Shown one piece after another: positions 24,127-32,950 of a stretch of DNA of 64,000 bases. Each line of letters opens with the position of its first letter. Position 1 is the stretch's first letter. The notes beneath the pieces are model-generated. The model was not told where the DNA came from. It did no database searches and saw nothing but the letters and a program-made list of their open reading frames with translations. This stretch comes from an uncultured Flavobacteriaceae bacterium. GTDB taxonomy: Bacteria; Bacteroidota; Bacteroidia; Flavobacteriales; Flavobacteriaceae. A program made the position numbers and the translations under genes. The DNA is taken from the NCBI GenBank assembly GCA_947494205.1, contig CANLUH010000007.1:62001-126000 (forward strand), given 5' to 3'.

Positions 24127-25857
24127 TTAGTTGTTACAATTCATTACTTGTGGTGTTAAATTTTTCATTTGTCCTGCTAAATCTTTTTCAGGAATAGTAA
24201 TTTCTACCAAAGTGGGTTTGCTTGTTTTAGTATTTTTAAGGGTTTCTAATACAGTGTTTAATTCGGTTATGGTACTGGCTTGATAGCCATTGGCTCCGTA
24301 AGCTTTTGCTAAAGCCATATAATCCCATTTTGGTAAATTATCAAATTCATCGAATGTGCCATTAGGGCAAAAAGCATCGACATCTACAAACACTTGTTCT
24401 ATAGCGTACACTTGATTGCTCATAACGAAAATCACACTGTTTACATCGTATTTTGCCAAAGTGGAAAGCGATTGACAAATCATCATAAAGCCGCCATCTC
24501 CAGCAATCGTCCAAGATTGTTTTTTGCTTCCTAATTGCGCGCCTAAAGCGGCTCCAGTTTCATATCCAATACATTGCCAAGCGGCAGAACTGATGAAGCT
24601 GTTTTGTTTCATGCCGTAAATGTTTGTTGCAACATACATAGCAGAACTCACACCAAAGGTTAGGTTAATGTCTTCCCATAGGCTGTTATCTTCTATATGT
24701 TTAACGGTATGCTGAAAAAAGCGATTATAGGTAATCACTTCTGGAGTGTCATTATATTTAGAATCTGAAGACGACACCCAAGGTTCAGGATATTTAGGTT
24801 GCTCTGGTGCTTTTACATCTAATGGATAGCAGTTACTGTTTTCAAAACGTTCTAATAAGGCTTCCATAAAGTCTTTCATAGTAACCTCTTTATAGGTATA
24901 ATATCCGGCTCTAATTTCGGTTGTTGTTGCCATTACCATATCTGAAAATTTGTTTTCAACAAACCATAAATAGTCATCTGTAATGAGTGTTCCTAAGGTT
25001 AAAAAACAATCGGATGCTTTTACATAGTTCGTTACATTCTCTATAGAAGCGGCATCGGAGTACGTGCCTATAAAATGATCGCCTTGTTCATCTAGTACCG
25101 TTTTACCAAGAGAGGTTGTTGTGTATACAAAGCCACTGGCATCTATTATTTTCTGAAGTAAATCGGACAAGCCATGACGTAACACTTCTACTCCTGCAAA
25201 AATCATAGGGTGTTTTGCTGCTGTTATCTGTGTCCAAGCTTGATCTACTGCATTTAATAATGCATCTGGTTTACTCTTTTTAACTTTAGGTTTTAATGGT
25301 TTTTTTGAAGGGCGTTTGCACGGTTCTCCCCAAACCTCGCTATAACAAGCAATGTAAACCGGTTTTTTATGTGTAATAGCAGCTACTATTAATTTATCAA
25401 TTTTTTTTGCTGCGCCAACAGAGGTGCTTAAGGTTTCTGAAGCTACTGTTATATGATTATAAATCTCTTGATCTGCATTTAGGTTACCTGTTGAGTGATG
25501 GTATAACACATTATACATGTTTCCAATCTGTCGGTCGTTAGCACCTGGTGTGGCACTTATTACTACCATTGGACTAGATTCTACGTAAGCGCCTGCTACT
25601 GCATTTAATGCACTAAAAGTACTCACACCATATTGTAATGAAACGGCCGATAAGCCTCTGGTTCTTCCATAAGCATCGGCAGCATAAGAGGCATCTAATT
25701 CGTTAGAGGTGCCTATGGTTTCAATACCATCAAATTTTTCTAAAGCTTGTGTAAAGTTTTTAACGTAATCGCCAGGAATTTGAAACAATTCTGTAACATC
25801 CAATTGTTTTAAGCGCGTTAATAAATAGTCTGCGACTGTAAAAGTATTGTTTTGCAT
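24127..25857 (-). CDS. Thiamine-diphosphate 2-oxoacid decarboxylase (pyruvate/indolepyruvate decarboxylase family)
   Basis: 576 aa, the normal length for PDC/IPDC enzymes. The catalytic Glu53 is in 'TSNELDASYAADAYGR', the decarboxylase-type His pair is at 120-121 ('YNVLYHHSTG'), and the ThDP/Mg motif GDGG is near 452, followed about 25 residues later by 'VMSNQVYAIE'. The HH pair points to non-oxidative decarboxylation of a 2-oxo acid (pyruvate, indolepyruvate, phenylpyruvate or branched) to an aldehyde, rather than to acetolactate synthase. It leads the operon with the amine oxidase, suggesting the Ehrlich-like route amino acid to 2-oxo acid to aldehyde. Confidence 0.9.
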   Translation of the reverse strand: MQNNTFTVADYLLTRLKQLDVTELFQIPGDYVKNFTQALEKFDGIETIGTSNELDASYAADAYGRTRGLSAVSLQYGVSTFSALNAVAGAYVESSPMVVISATPGANDRQIGNMYNVLYHHSTGNLNADQEIYNHITVASETLSTSVGAAKKIDKLIVAAITHKKPVYIACYSEVWGEPCKRPSKKPLKPKVKKSKPDALLNAVDQAWTQITAAKHPMIFAGVEVLRHGLSDLLQKIIDASGFVYTTTSLGKTVLDEQGDHFIGTYSDAASIENVTNYVKASDCFLTLGTLITDDYLWFVENKFSDMVMATTTEIRAGYYTYKEVTMKDFMEALLERFENSNCYPLDVKAPEQPKYPEPWVSSSDSKYNDTPEVITYNRFFQHTVKHIEDNSLWEDINLTFGVSSAMYVATNIYGMKQNSFISSAAWQCIGYETGAALGAQLGSKKQSWTIAGDGGFMMICQSLSTLAKYDVNSVIFVMSNQVYAIEQVFVDVDAFCPNGTFDEFDNLPKWDYMALAKAYGANGYQASTITELNTVLETLKNTKTSKPTLVEITIPEKDLAGQMKNLTPQVMNCNN

Positions 25858-26086
25858 CGGTTTATATTTTAGGTTGTTATTATCTAAAACAAAAGCATGA
25901 TATCTTATTTGCTGAAGATAATTTTTGTTAAAATTAAAACTTTAGCATTATTTTTTTACACGTAGAAATACCCCATTTTTTCAAAACATGACATAAAATT
26001 GTATTTGTTTAATTAGGTTATTATAGGTTACCAGACTTATTATACAGTTATAGGAATTCGTAAGGTTAAAATTTTAAGTTTTATCG

Positions 26087-26093
26087 TACTTTG
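26087..26093 (+). promoter_or_regulatory. Possible -7 box TACTTTG before the thiE-like genes
   Basis: TACTTTG followed by CA, one base short of TAnnTTTG, 21 bp upstream of the ATG at 26115. The intervening leader is too short for a TPP riboswitch, and no THI-box sequence is seen in the 257-bp divergent gap 25858-26114. Confidence 0.35.
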
Positions 26094-26114
26094 CAGCAAT
26101 AAAAGAAACAAAGA

Positions 26115-26705
26115 ATGATCATAGTAATAGCACCAGAAAATGATGTGCCTAACGAAATAGAAATACTTAATAGCTTATTTGAAGCAGGCTTAGCGTATTA
26201 TCATTTAAGAAAGCCTAATAAAGACTACAAGGCGCATTGCGATTATTTAAATACAATAGACCAACAGTATCACAACAGAATTGTTGTACACTATCATCAT
26301 GAACTTATAAACGCATTTAATTTAAAAGGGATTCATTTTCAAGAGCAAAAAAGAATGGACCATATAGATAATCCTGGGCAGTATTTTAAAGGTTTAAATA
26401 TGTTTGGAAAAACCATAAGTTCGTCGTTTCATGAACCTAAAGTGTTAGCCGATTGCGAATTCGAATTCGATTACCATTTACTTAGCCCTGTGTTGTCTTC
26501 AATATCTCAAATAGGTTACACTGGTCGCGGTTTTGATGTTAATGCTATAGACAAAACAATTATTGGTATGGGAGGTGTTATAGCAGATAATTTGTCTACT
26601 TTCGACATCCTAGGGTTTAAAGGTGTTGGTGTTTTAGGCGGTATTTGGAAAAGTGAAACACCTCTAACTGTTTTTAAAAAAATGAAAGCTCATTATAACT
26701 TATAG
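26115..26705 (+). CDS. TenI-like thiamine phosphate synthase paralogue
   Basis: 196 aa TIM-barrel protein of the ThiE/TenI family ('YYHLRKPNKDYKAH', 'RIVVHYHHELINAFNLKGIHFQE', 'IGMGGVIADN'). The residues that hold pyrimidine pyrophosphate in true ThiE enzymes are changed: there is no 'GVHLGQxD' and no 'GPxxxTxTK'. That favours a TenI-like role (thiazole tautomerase or unknown) over thiamine phosphate synthesis. It is followed after 29 bp by a canonical thiE. In other flavobacteria such a pair usually sits in a full thi operon; here the other thi genes are absent. Confidence 0.8.
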   Translation: MIIVIAPENDVPNEIEILNSLFEAGLAYYHLRKPNKDYKAHCDYLNTIDQQYHNRIVVHYHHELINAFNLKGIHFQEQKRMDHIDNPGQYFKGLNMFGKTISSSFHEPKVLADCEFEFDYHLLSPVLSSISQIGYTGRGFDVNAIDKTIIGMGGVIADNLSTFDILGFKGVGVLGGIWKSETPLTVFKKMKAHYNL

Positions 26706-26734
26706 AGTAGTAAAAAATAAATAATATAAAAGCC

Positions 26735-27388
26735 ATGATTATACCTAAACTACATTATATCTCTCAAGGTAATTCTCCTAAAGAGCATATAGAAAACATA
26801 CAAAAGGCCTGTACTTCTGGTGCTGAGTTGGTACAATTGCGTTTAAAAGGGGTTTCTGAAAAAAAGGTTTTAAAAATTGCTAATGAAGCTAGAGAGATCA
26901 CCTCTCACTTTCAAACCCGATTAATTATTAACGACCACTATAAAATAGCAAAAACAATTAAAGCAGATGGTGTGCATTTAGGACAAACAGACACCTGCCC
27001 TACTATTGCTAGAAAAGAATTGTACACTTGGCAACTCATTGGTGGTACGGCCAATACATTTCAGGATTGCGAATTATTACTAGATAAAGACATCGATTAT
27101 ATTAGTTTAGGTCCTTTTAGAGAAACAACAACTAAAGAGAATACACCTCCTGTTTTAGGTATAGAAGGCTATATGGCGATTACAGATGTTTTAAAAACTC
27201 CAATACCAATCATTGGTGTTGGCGGTATTACTACAAAAGATGTTACGGCTATATTAAAAACTGGTATTTCTGGAATTGCTGTATCTGCAGTAATTAATTG
27301 TAATTTTAATAGTATAAAAACATTTCATCAATTATTAAACGCCTCTTCTACTGCGGAGCAGCGTTATGACTTTAAAAAGCCGGAGTAG
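26735..27388 (+). CDS. thiE: Thiamine phosphate synthase
   Basis: 217 aa with all ThiE landmarks: 'VQLRLKGVSE', 'LIINDHYKIAKTIKADGVHLGQTD', 'IGGTANT', 'YISLGPFRETTTKEN' and 'PIIGVGGITTKDV'. It joins hydroxymethylpyrimidine pyrophosphate with thiazole phosphate to give thiamine phosphate in the cytoplasm. It is co-transcribed with the TenI-like gene. The upstream divergent operon encodes a thiamine-diphosphate enzyme, so local linkage of cofactor supply and use is possible. Confidence 0.92.
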   Translation: MIIPKLHYISQGNSPKEHIENIQKACTSGAELVQLRLKGVSEKKVLKIANEAREITSHFQTRLIINDHYKIAKTIKADGVHLGQTDTCPTIARKELYTWQLIGGTANTFQDCELLLDKDIDYISLGPFRETTTKENTPPVLGIEGYMAITDVLKTPIPIIGVGGITTKDVTAILKTGISGIAVSAVINCNFNSIKTFHQLLNASSTAEQRYDFKKPE

Positions 27389-27489
27389 TTGTTTTCATTA
27401 GAGTTATACAATTCCTAAATGTCATTTTTTAAGTAGACAATACATCATTTTTTTAATTAAGGATTTAACAAAAAATATAGTCTAACACA

Positions 27490-29010
27490 TTATCTTCCTT
27501 CTAAAACTTGGTCTAGTTTTCTAGTTAACACTTCTAATTTCTGCTCTAAAGTCTCAATTTGTGTTTGTTGTTCTTGTATGGCTTTTGTTAGCACTGGTAT
27601 TAATTCTGTTTGTTTTAAACCCAAAAGATTATCGCCGATAGAACCAACAATGGCGTTGCCTTGTACGTTAGATTTTTTAATCAATTCATCAATTTCCTGC
27701 GCTATAAAACCAAACGTTTTATCAGTTTCTTTAGCTGCATTATTATAAACATACTCAACAGGATTTAACTGTTTAATAAAGTCTAAACCAACTGGAATTT
27801 CCTTTATATCGTGTTTTAAAGCCCTATCTGATGCCTGAGTCCAGCTAGCTGCATACATTAAATAAGTATTGTGTGACGAATTTCCTAATGTTACCGTATT
27901 ACTATTGTTTGTAAACCTAGAAGATTTATCGCCAATAGCTATATTATTTGAACCCGTTGTATTATGAGAAAGTGTACCAACGCCAATACCTATATTGTTG
28001 CCACCGCTTAGATTAGCAGCTCCTAATGTTCCTGAACCAATGGCTATATTTCTACTTGCTGTTTTACCTTTAAAGATGGCTGCTACACCTATAGCAACGT
28101 TATCAATTCCTGTGGTATTATCTGTTAAAGCACGTGCTCCAAATGCAACATTTGTATTCCCTGTTGTATTTTTACTTAATGCTGTATTACCAAAAGCACT
28201 ATTTAAAGAGCCTGTGGTGTTATTACCTAAGGCAGAATTCCCTACAGCATTATTAAATGATCCAGTAGTATTCTTTTTTAATGATGAATTCCCAACTGCG
28301 TTATTAGCATCTCCTGTAGTATTTAACTCTAAAGATCTGTTACCTATAGCTGTATTATACGAGGCTGTATTTTTAGATAAACTACCATAACCTATAGCAA
28401 TATTAAATTTTCCAGTTGTATTAGTTGATAGAGCAAGACTACCAACAGCAACGTTATCTAGTCCAGAAGTATTAGCAGACAAAGCATTATACCCTATACC
28501 TACATTATAATTAGAGGTTGTGTTTCGTAATGCTCCATAACCAATACCCACATTTCTAATACCATTAACCATATTTTGTAAGGATTGATACCCAACGCCA
28601 ACATTTCCGTTATTGGTACCATTATCTAAAGCACCAGAATCTACACCTAAAAAAACCGATGATCCATTGGTATCACTTTTACCATCTAACAAATCATCTA
28701 TTTTTTCAACTTTTGGACCTGGAATACCTATCCAAGTTGTCGATGCTTGATTCCAATAATAAAAACCAGGTGTATCTGTGCCATCTGTAGTTGTTAAGTA
28801 TACTAGCATAGAGTCTTGGTCTTCTGTGGGATTAACATTAGAAAATTGATCAACTTTTGGGATAATTAAACCATCTGTGTTTTCTGGTGAAGCTTGATTA
28901 CTTGCACGAATATCTAACAGCGCTTTTGGGTTAGTAGTACTTATACCTACTTGAGCAAAACTGATATTAATAAAAAAAGAAAATAGTAATAATGTAATAG
29001 CGTTTTTCAT
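27490..29010 (-). CDS. Secreted repeat protein with S74 endosialidase-chaperone domain
   Basis: 506 aa. The signal peptide ends at 'ISFAQ'. A short N-terminal region 'VGISTTNPKALLDI' and a linker lead into about 13 repeats of roughly 16 residues (about 130-380), following N-x-A-x-G-x-x-A-L-x-x-N-T-T-G, the left-handed head repeat seen in YadA-like trimeric adhesins. The C-terminus (about 395-506) is an intramolecular chaperone of endosialidase (S74), with the Ser-Asp cleavage-type motif in 'ASDRALKHDIKEI', 'EYVYNN' and 'FGFIAQEI', and a terminal coiled coil. It probably forms a trimeric surface fibre that self-cleaves after folding. Confidence 0.88.
   Translation of the reverse strand: MKNAITLLLFSFFINISFAQVGISTTNPKALLDIRASNQASPENTDGLIIPKVDQFSNVNPTEDQDSMLVYLTTTDGTDTPGFYYWNQASTTWIGIPGPKVEKIDDLLDGKSDTNGSSVFLGVDSGALDNGTNNGNVGVGYQSLQNMVNGIRNVGIGYGALRNTTSNYNVGIGYNALSANTSGLDNVAVGSLALSTNTTGKFNIAIGYGSLSKNTASYNTAIGNRSLELNTTGDANNAVGNSSLKKNTTGSFNNAVGNSALGNNTTGSLNSAFGNTALSKNTTGNTNVAFGARALTDNTTGIDNVAIGVAAIFKGKTASRNIAIGSGTLGAANLSGGNNIGIGVGTLSHNTTGSNNIAIGDKSSRFTNNSNTVTLGNSSHNTYLMYAASWTQASDRALKHDIKEIPVGLDFIKQLNPVEYVYNNAAKETDKTFGFIAQEIDELIKKSNVQGNAIVGSIGDNLLGLKQTELIPVLTKAIQEQQTQIETLEQKLEVLTRKLDQVLEGR
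28040..28630 (-). repeat. Tandem ~48-bp coding repeats in the adhesin-like gene
   Basis: The DNA repeats with a period near 48 bp, most visible as recurring 'cctgtngtatt' followed by 'ttannnnaangcngnatt'. It encodes the N-T-T-G / A-L-x-x-N repeats. Units have diverged, so it is an old array; copy-number change by recombination is possible. Boundaries are approximate. Confidence 0.7.
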
Positions 29011-29265
29011 AAAAAAATTACTTGGTTTTATGTAAAACTACAGTATGTAACATTGAAAAAACATAAACAGGCATAAAAAATTTAAAAGATGTACTTTGTA
29101 GTGAATTTATGTATTACATCTTTTAATAGTAGGTTTATACTTACAAATAAATAAAATAATTGAAATGTTTTTAATTTTTTGATTGTAATAAATTATAATT
29201 TTATTCAAATAATAGGTTACTAATTATTATTTTTAACTAGTAATACATTACCAAAAACTTAATTA

Positions 29266-30456
29266 ATGAATTTCCCTTTTGGTTTCGGACAAAAAAGTTC
29301 GTTACTACTTATTTTCTTTTTTCATGGTATTATTTTCTCTTTCTTATTATTAAGAAAAGGGATGGTATATAATAATAAAGCAAATAAATGGTTAAGCCTC
29401 CTCCTTTTTTTATGTGCCATGTATATTACACCATACATGTTGGGCTATGCGGGATGGTACATGAAAACGGTAACTAAAGAGATTCTTTTTTTTACACCTT
29501 TTATGCAAGTCCTTTTAATTGGTCCTGTGGTTTATTTTTATACTAAGAGTTTATTAAACCCAATATTTAGTCTTTCTAGAAAAGATAGTATACACTTTAT
29601 CCCTGCCATCCTATATTTTATTTATACGCTTATTGTTTTTATAACCGATAAATTGGTTTTAGATGCGTTTTATTTTTATGCCGATGGAAGAGATAAAGAT
29701 TTATCCACTTGGTATCAAGTTGCTGGTTTAATATCTATGTCTTTTTACCTTATTTTAAGTTTACGCTACTACGGCAATTATAAAAAAATACTATTTAATA
29801 CTGTTAGTTATGCAGAGTCTATTTTGTTTAGATGGATTAAACGCTTTATGATAGCATTTCTAGGGATATTAATACTACGTATTTTGTTTTTTATTTTAAA
29901 TCCAAATTGGGGCGAATTTGGAAGTCAGTTTTGGCACTATATTGCTTTTTCCCTTGTATTTTATTACATCTCTTTAAATGGTTATTCTAATGCAGTAAAG
30001 ATGTCTATGCTTAACAACTTTAATAATCATGAGCCAGTAATTTTTAATGAAAACATTATAAAGGAGCAAACCATTGAAGTTAACGCTACTATACAACCAC
30101 TAGATGAAGATACTAAACGCATAAAAGAGCAATTAATAGATGTTATTACTAAACAGCGTTTATTCGAAAACCCTCGTTTAACACTTTTAGATGTTGCAAA
30201 AACATTAGATACTAACTCAAAAGTTATTTCTGCTGCGGTAAATATAGGTTTCGAAATGAATTTTAACGATTTTATAAACCATCACCGCATTGAAGCTGTA
30301 AAGGAGAAACTAAATGCAGGCGAGCATAATACCACTACGCTACTTGGTATTGCATTTGATTGTGGTTTTAATAGTAAAGCAACATTTAACCGTGCGTTTA
30401 AAAAGAGTACAGCACTTTCTCCAAATGAATATATTAAAAAAAATAACCTAAAATAG
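29266..30456 (+). CDS. Membrane-anchored AraC family regulator
   Basis: 396 aa. Residues 1-245 carry about seven hydrophobic segments ('LLIFFFHGIIFSFLLL', 'WLSLLLFLCAMYIT', 'FMQVLLIGPVVYFY', 'HFIPAILYFIYTLIVFI', 'VAGLISMSFYLILSL', 'FMIAFLGILILRILFFIL', 'YIAFSLVFYYISL'). Residues about 290-396 form an AraC helix-turn-helix pair ('TLLDVAKTLDTNSKVISAAVN', 'TTLLGIAFDCGFNSKATFNRAFKKSTALSPNEY'). This membrane-sensor AraC design is common in Bacteroidota. It lies 76 bp upstream of the serine hydrolase gene and probably regulates it. Confidence 0.9.
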   Translation: MNFPFGFGQKSSLLLIFFFHGIIFSFLLLRKGMVYNNKANKWLSLLLFLCAMYITPYMLGYAGWYMKTVTKEILFFTPFMQVLLIGPVVYFYTKSLLNPIFSLSRKDSIHFIPAILYFIYTLIVFITDKLVLDAFYFYADGRDKDLSTWYQVAGLISMSFYLILSLRYYGNYKKILFNTVSYAESILFRWIKRFMIAFLGILILRILFFILNPNWGEFGSQFWHYIAFSLVFYYISLNGYSNAVKMSMLNNFNNHEPVIFNENIIKEQTIEVNATIQPLDEDTKRIKEQLIDVITKQRLFENPRLTLLDVAKTLDTNSKVISAAVNIGFEMNFNDFINHHRIEAVKEKLNAGEHNTTTLLGIAFDCGFNSKATFNRAFKKSTALSPNEYIKKNNLK

Positions 30457-30532
30457 GTCTCAAATCTTGATTTGAAGCGTTTATTGTGTTGTTACATAGC
30501 ATTTTTGCTGTAGACAACCAAAAAACGAACAA

Positions 30533-32659
30533 ATGAAGAAAATTATTTTTATTGCTGTAACATTATGTTCTGCTATCGTAAGTGCACAAAACTTAGATAC
30601 AGCAAAAATTAACGATTTAATTAATTCTAAAATTAACGATACTGATCCAGCTCTAACTGTTGGTATTGTAAAAGATGGTGCTATTGTATATCAATATACC
30701 AAAGGTCTTGCTAACTTAGAACATAGTGTTAAAGCTAATAATCTAACAAGATTTAATATAGCATCTACAGCTAAACAATTTACCGCCTTAATGGTTTTAC
30801 AATTATCTCTAGAACAGAAGTTAACTCTAGAAGATGATATTAGAACGTATTTACCAAAATTATATCCTACAGTAAAAGAGAAAATAAGAATAAGACATTT
30901 GTTAAATCATACTAGTGGTGTTCGAGATTACCCAGACTTAATGAGTGTGCAACGAGAACCATGGTGGCGACGCGTTGGCTTAGATAACAACGATGTTTTA
31001 GAGCTTTTAGAAAAACAAGAAGATTTAGCGTTTAAACCTGGTTCTAAAAAAGTATACAGCAATTCTGGTTACACGATTCTTACAAAGATTATTGAAAACG
31101 TTTCTGGACAATCATTTTATGAGTATTCTAAACAGTTTTTTAAAGGATTAGGGATGAATGACACCTTTTTTTCAAAGAATTATATGGCTGTAATTCCTAA
31201 TCGAGCACTACCCTATTCCGATTGGCAAGGCAATGGTGTATGGCAAGAATTTCCTATGCTTACCAATTTAAATGGTGATGGATTTTTATTTACGACATTA
31301 AAAGATCAGTTAATTTATGAGCAAGCGGTACAAAATGCAACACTTAATAATAATGTGTTATTAATTGAAAGCCAGAAACCAATACCTAATAGTGAAATTA
31401 AAACGTACGGTTTTGGTCTAGAATTAGAAAACAGGTTGAATTATAAAGCAGTGCATCATTCAGGTGGCACTGGATCTTATAATTCGCAAGTTGTTCGTTA
31501 TCCAAACGAAAAATTAACCATTTACGTAATGAGCAATAATAGTACTATTTGGAGTGGTTATATAGCAGATGCCATAGCCAATACAATACTTCCAAAACAA
31601 AAACAAAATATTACTTATGATGATAGTATAAATACTATTGCTACTATAGAGAAATCAGACTTAAATCGTTTAGTTGGTCAATATAGATCACCAGAAGGTG
31701 TTATTATTAGAATAGAACAAAAGGAGAATACACTCTATTGGAAAATGGATAACAACAATCCTATAGCCTTACAACTCGAAAAAGGGAATTTATATTCGTA
31801 TGCTGGTAATACTTCAACAAAAATAAGTTTTGAGGTTAATAAAAATATGACTGTTTACTGGCCAAACGCTACTAAATTCATTTATAAAAAGATACCGTTA
31901 TTTAAACCAACTATTACAGATTTAGAAGCCTTTATTGGCGAATACTATAGTGAGGAACTTGATGTCGCTTTCAATATTATATTAAATGAAGATGACAAAT
32001 TAATGGCTAAAATGAAAAAAAGAAAGCAATTACAAGCCGTTGAAGTTATTAATAAAAATGACCTTTTAATTTCTCATTATAGAATACAAGTAGAACGGGA
32101 TGCTTTTAATAGGGTAATGAGTGTTTTAGTAACAACAAACCGCGTTTTAAATATGAAATTTATAAAGAAAACTAACTTACAATTTCAACCTAAAATCCCT
32201 ACAGATAATGGTTCTATAAATGTTACAACAATTGGTTCTAGAGACGGGAATTCATCACAAATTTTGCTAACAAAAAATTATAGTAATGGTAATGAAATAT
32301 GGTCTAAACAATTTGGTGGCAAAAGTTACGATAAGGCAAGTTCTATAATTGCTACAGATGAGGGTTACTTACTTATAGGCTCTACAAGCTCTTATGGTAA
32401 AGGGAATTATGATATGTTTGTTATAAAAACCGATAAAAAAGGAAAAACAATTTGGCAAAATACATACGGTAACTTTTATAACGACTATGGTTATGCTGCA
32501 GAAATAACAGATACAGGTTATTTAATAAAAGGGGCTACCCAAGATTGCTCTTCTAATACAGATGTTTTTAATAGAACTTGTAAAACAAACGTTTGGTACG
32601 TCTCTATAGATAAAAATGGAAAAGAGTTATCTAATACCGTTTTAGAAGAAATTAAGTAG
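30533..32659 (+). CDS. Serine hydrolase (class C beta-lactamase family) with C-terminal repeat domain
   Basis: 708 aa, exported (signal peptide ending 'IVSAQN'). The catalytic domain (about 25-350) has S-x-x-K in 'IASTAKQFTALM' (Ser78, Lys81), Y-x-N in 'KVYSNSGYT' and 'HSGGTGSYN' as the third motif. It is followed by a lipocalin-like region (about 380-560). The last 120 residues have two beta-propeller-like units ('GYLLIGSTSSYGKGNYDMFVIKTDKKGKTIWQNTYG' and a second copy). The family includes D-aminopeptidases, esterases and penicillin-binding homologues, so the substrate is open. It may depend on the upstream AraC regulator. Confidence 0.87.
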   Translation: MKKIIFIAVTLCSAIVSAQNLDTAKINDLINSKINDTDPALTVGIVKDGAIVYQYTKGLANLEHSVKANNLTRFNIASTAKQFTALMVLQLSLEQKLTLEDDIRTYLPKLYPTVKEKIRIRHLLNHTSGVRDYPDLMSVQREPWWRRVGLDNNDVLELLEKQEDLAFKPGSKKVYSNSGYTILTKIIENVSGQSFYEYSKQFFKGLGMNDTFFSKNYMAVIPNRALPYSDWQGNGVWQEFPMLTNLNGDGFLFTTLKDQLIYEQAVQNATLNNNVLLIESQKPIPNSEIKTYGFGLELENRLNYKAVHHSGGTGSYNSQVVRYPNEKLTIYVMSNNSTIWSGYIADAIANTILPKQKQNITYDDSINTIATIEKSDLNRLVGQYRSPEGVIIRIEQKENTLYWKMDNNNPIALQLEKGNLYSYAGNTSTKISFEVNKNMTVYWPNATKFIYKKIPLFKPTITDLEAFIGEYYSEELDVAFNIILNEDDKLMAKMKKRKQLQAVEVINKNDLLISHYRIQVERDAFNRVMSVLVTTNRVLNMKFIKKTNLQFQPKIPTDNGSINVTTIGSRDGNSSQILLTKNYSNGNEIWSKQFGGKSYDKASSIIATDEGYLLIGSTSSYGKGNYDMFVIKTDKKGKTIWQNTYGNFYNDYGYAAEITDTGYLIKGATQDCSSNTDVFNRTCKTNVWYVSIDKNGKELSNTVLEEIK

Positions 32660-32685
32660 AAATAAATGCTGTTTAAAAAAAATAA

Positions 32686-32734
32686 CACTCCAAATATTAA
32701 GACATGTATATGTCATACTTTAGTATTTGGAGTG
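32686..32734. terminator. Bidirectional terminator between convergent genes
   Basis: CACTCCAAATA (32686-32696) pairs perfectly with TATTTGGAGTG (32724-32734). A second small hairpin GACAT/ATGTC (32701-32714) lies inside the loop. A/T-rich flanks on both sides fit termination of the serine hydrolase gene and of the small-gene operon on the other strand. Confidence 0.7.
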
Positions 32735-32749
32735 CTTAAATTATATTAT

Positions 32750-32950
32750 TTATACAGTAACAGTAGTGGCTAGACGAATTTTTATATCTTCTCTATCACT
32801 TCTTCTAGAAATAATAGGAATACCTCTATTACTTATTTTTACCTTTTCGAATGTGAGTTCAATATCTATGGCATTTTTATGTTGAACAGCAGTTGCTTCT
32901 TTTTTAACTGAAGCTACTACACCAGAAAATGTTTTTACTATATCTGACAT
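32750..32950 (-). CDS. Small uncharacterised protein (66 aa), third of a three-gene set
   Basis: 66 aa, soluble, with an alternating hydrophobic/charged beta pattern ('NAIDIELTFEKVKIS', 'DIKIRLATTVTV'). No family recognised. It starts directly after the stop of the 102-aa gene, so the two are translationally linked. The set of three small genes lies beside an orphan cytosine methyltransferase. It could be a subunit of a small beta-rich assembly. Confidence 0.6.
   Translation of the reverse strand: MSDIVKTFSGVVASVKKEATAVQHKNAIDIELTFEKVKISNRGIPIISRRSDREDIKIRLATTVTV

Noticed and set aside
25858-26114. TPP riboswitch before the thiE-like genes
   Set aside because: No THI-box motifs are visible and the leader after the likely start site is about 20 nt.
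27995-28390. 131-aa open frame on the + strand inside the adhesin gene
   Set aside because: It is the antisense of the coding repeats; its Pro/Leu/Val pattern is a reflection of the N-T-T-G repeats, with no own start signal.
28040-28630. CRISPR-like array
   Set aside because: The period of about 48 bp is continuous coding sequence with no unique spacers; it encodes an adhesin-type repeat.
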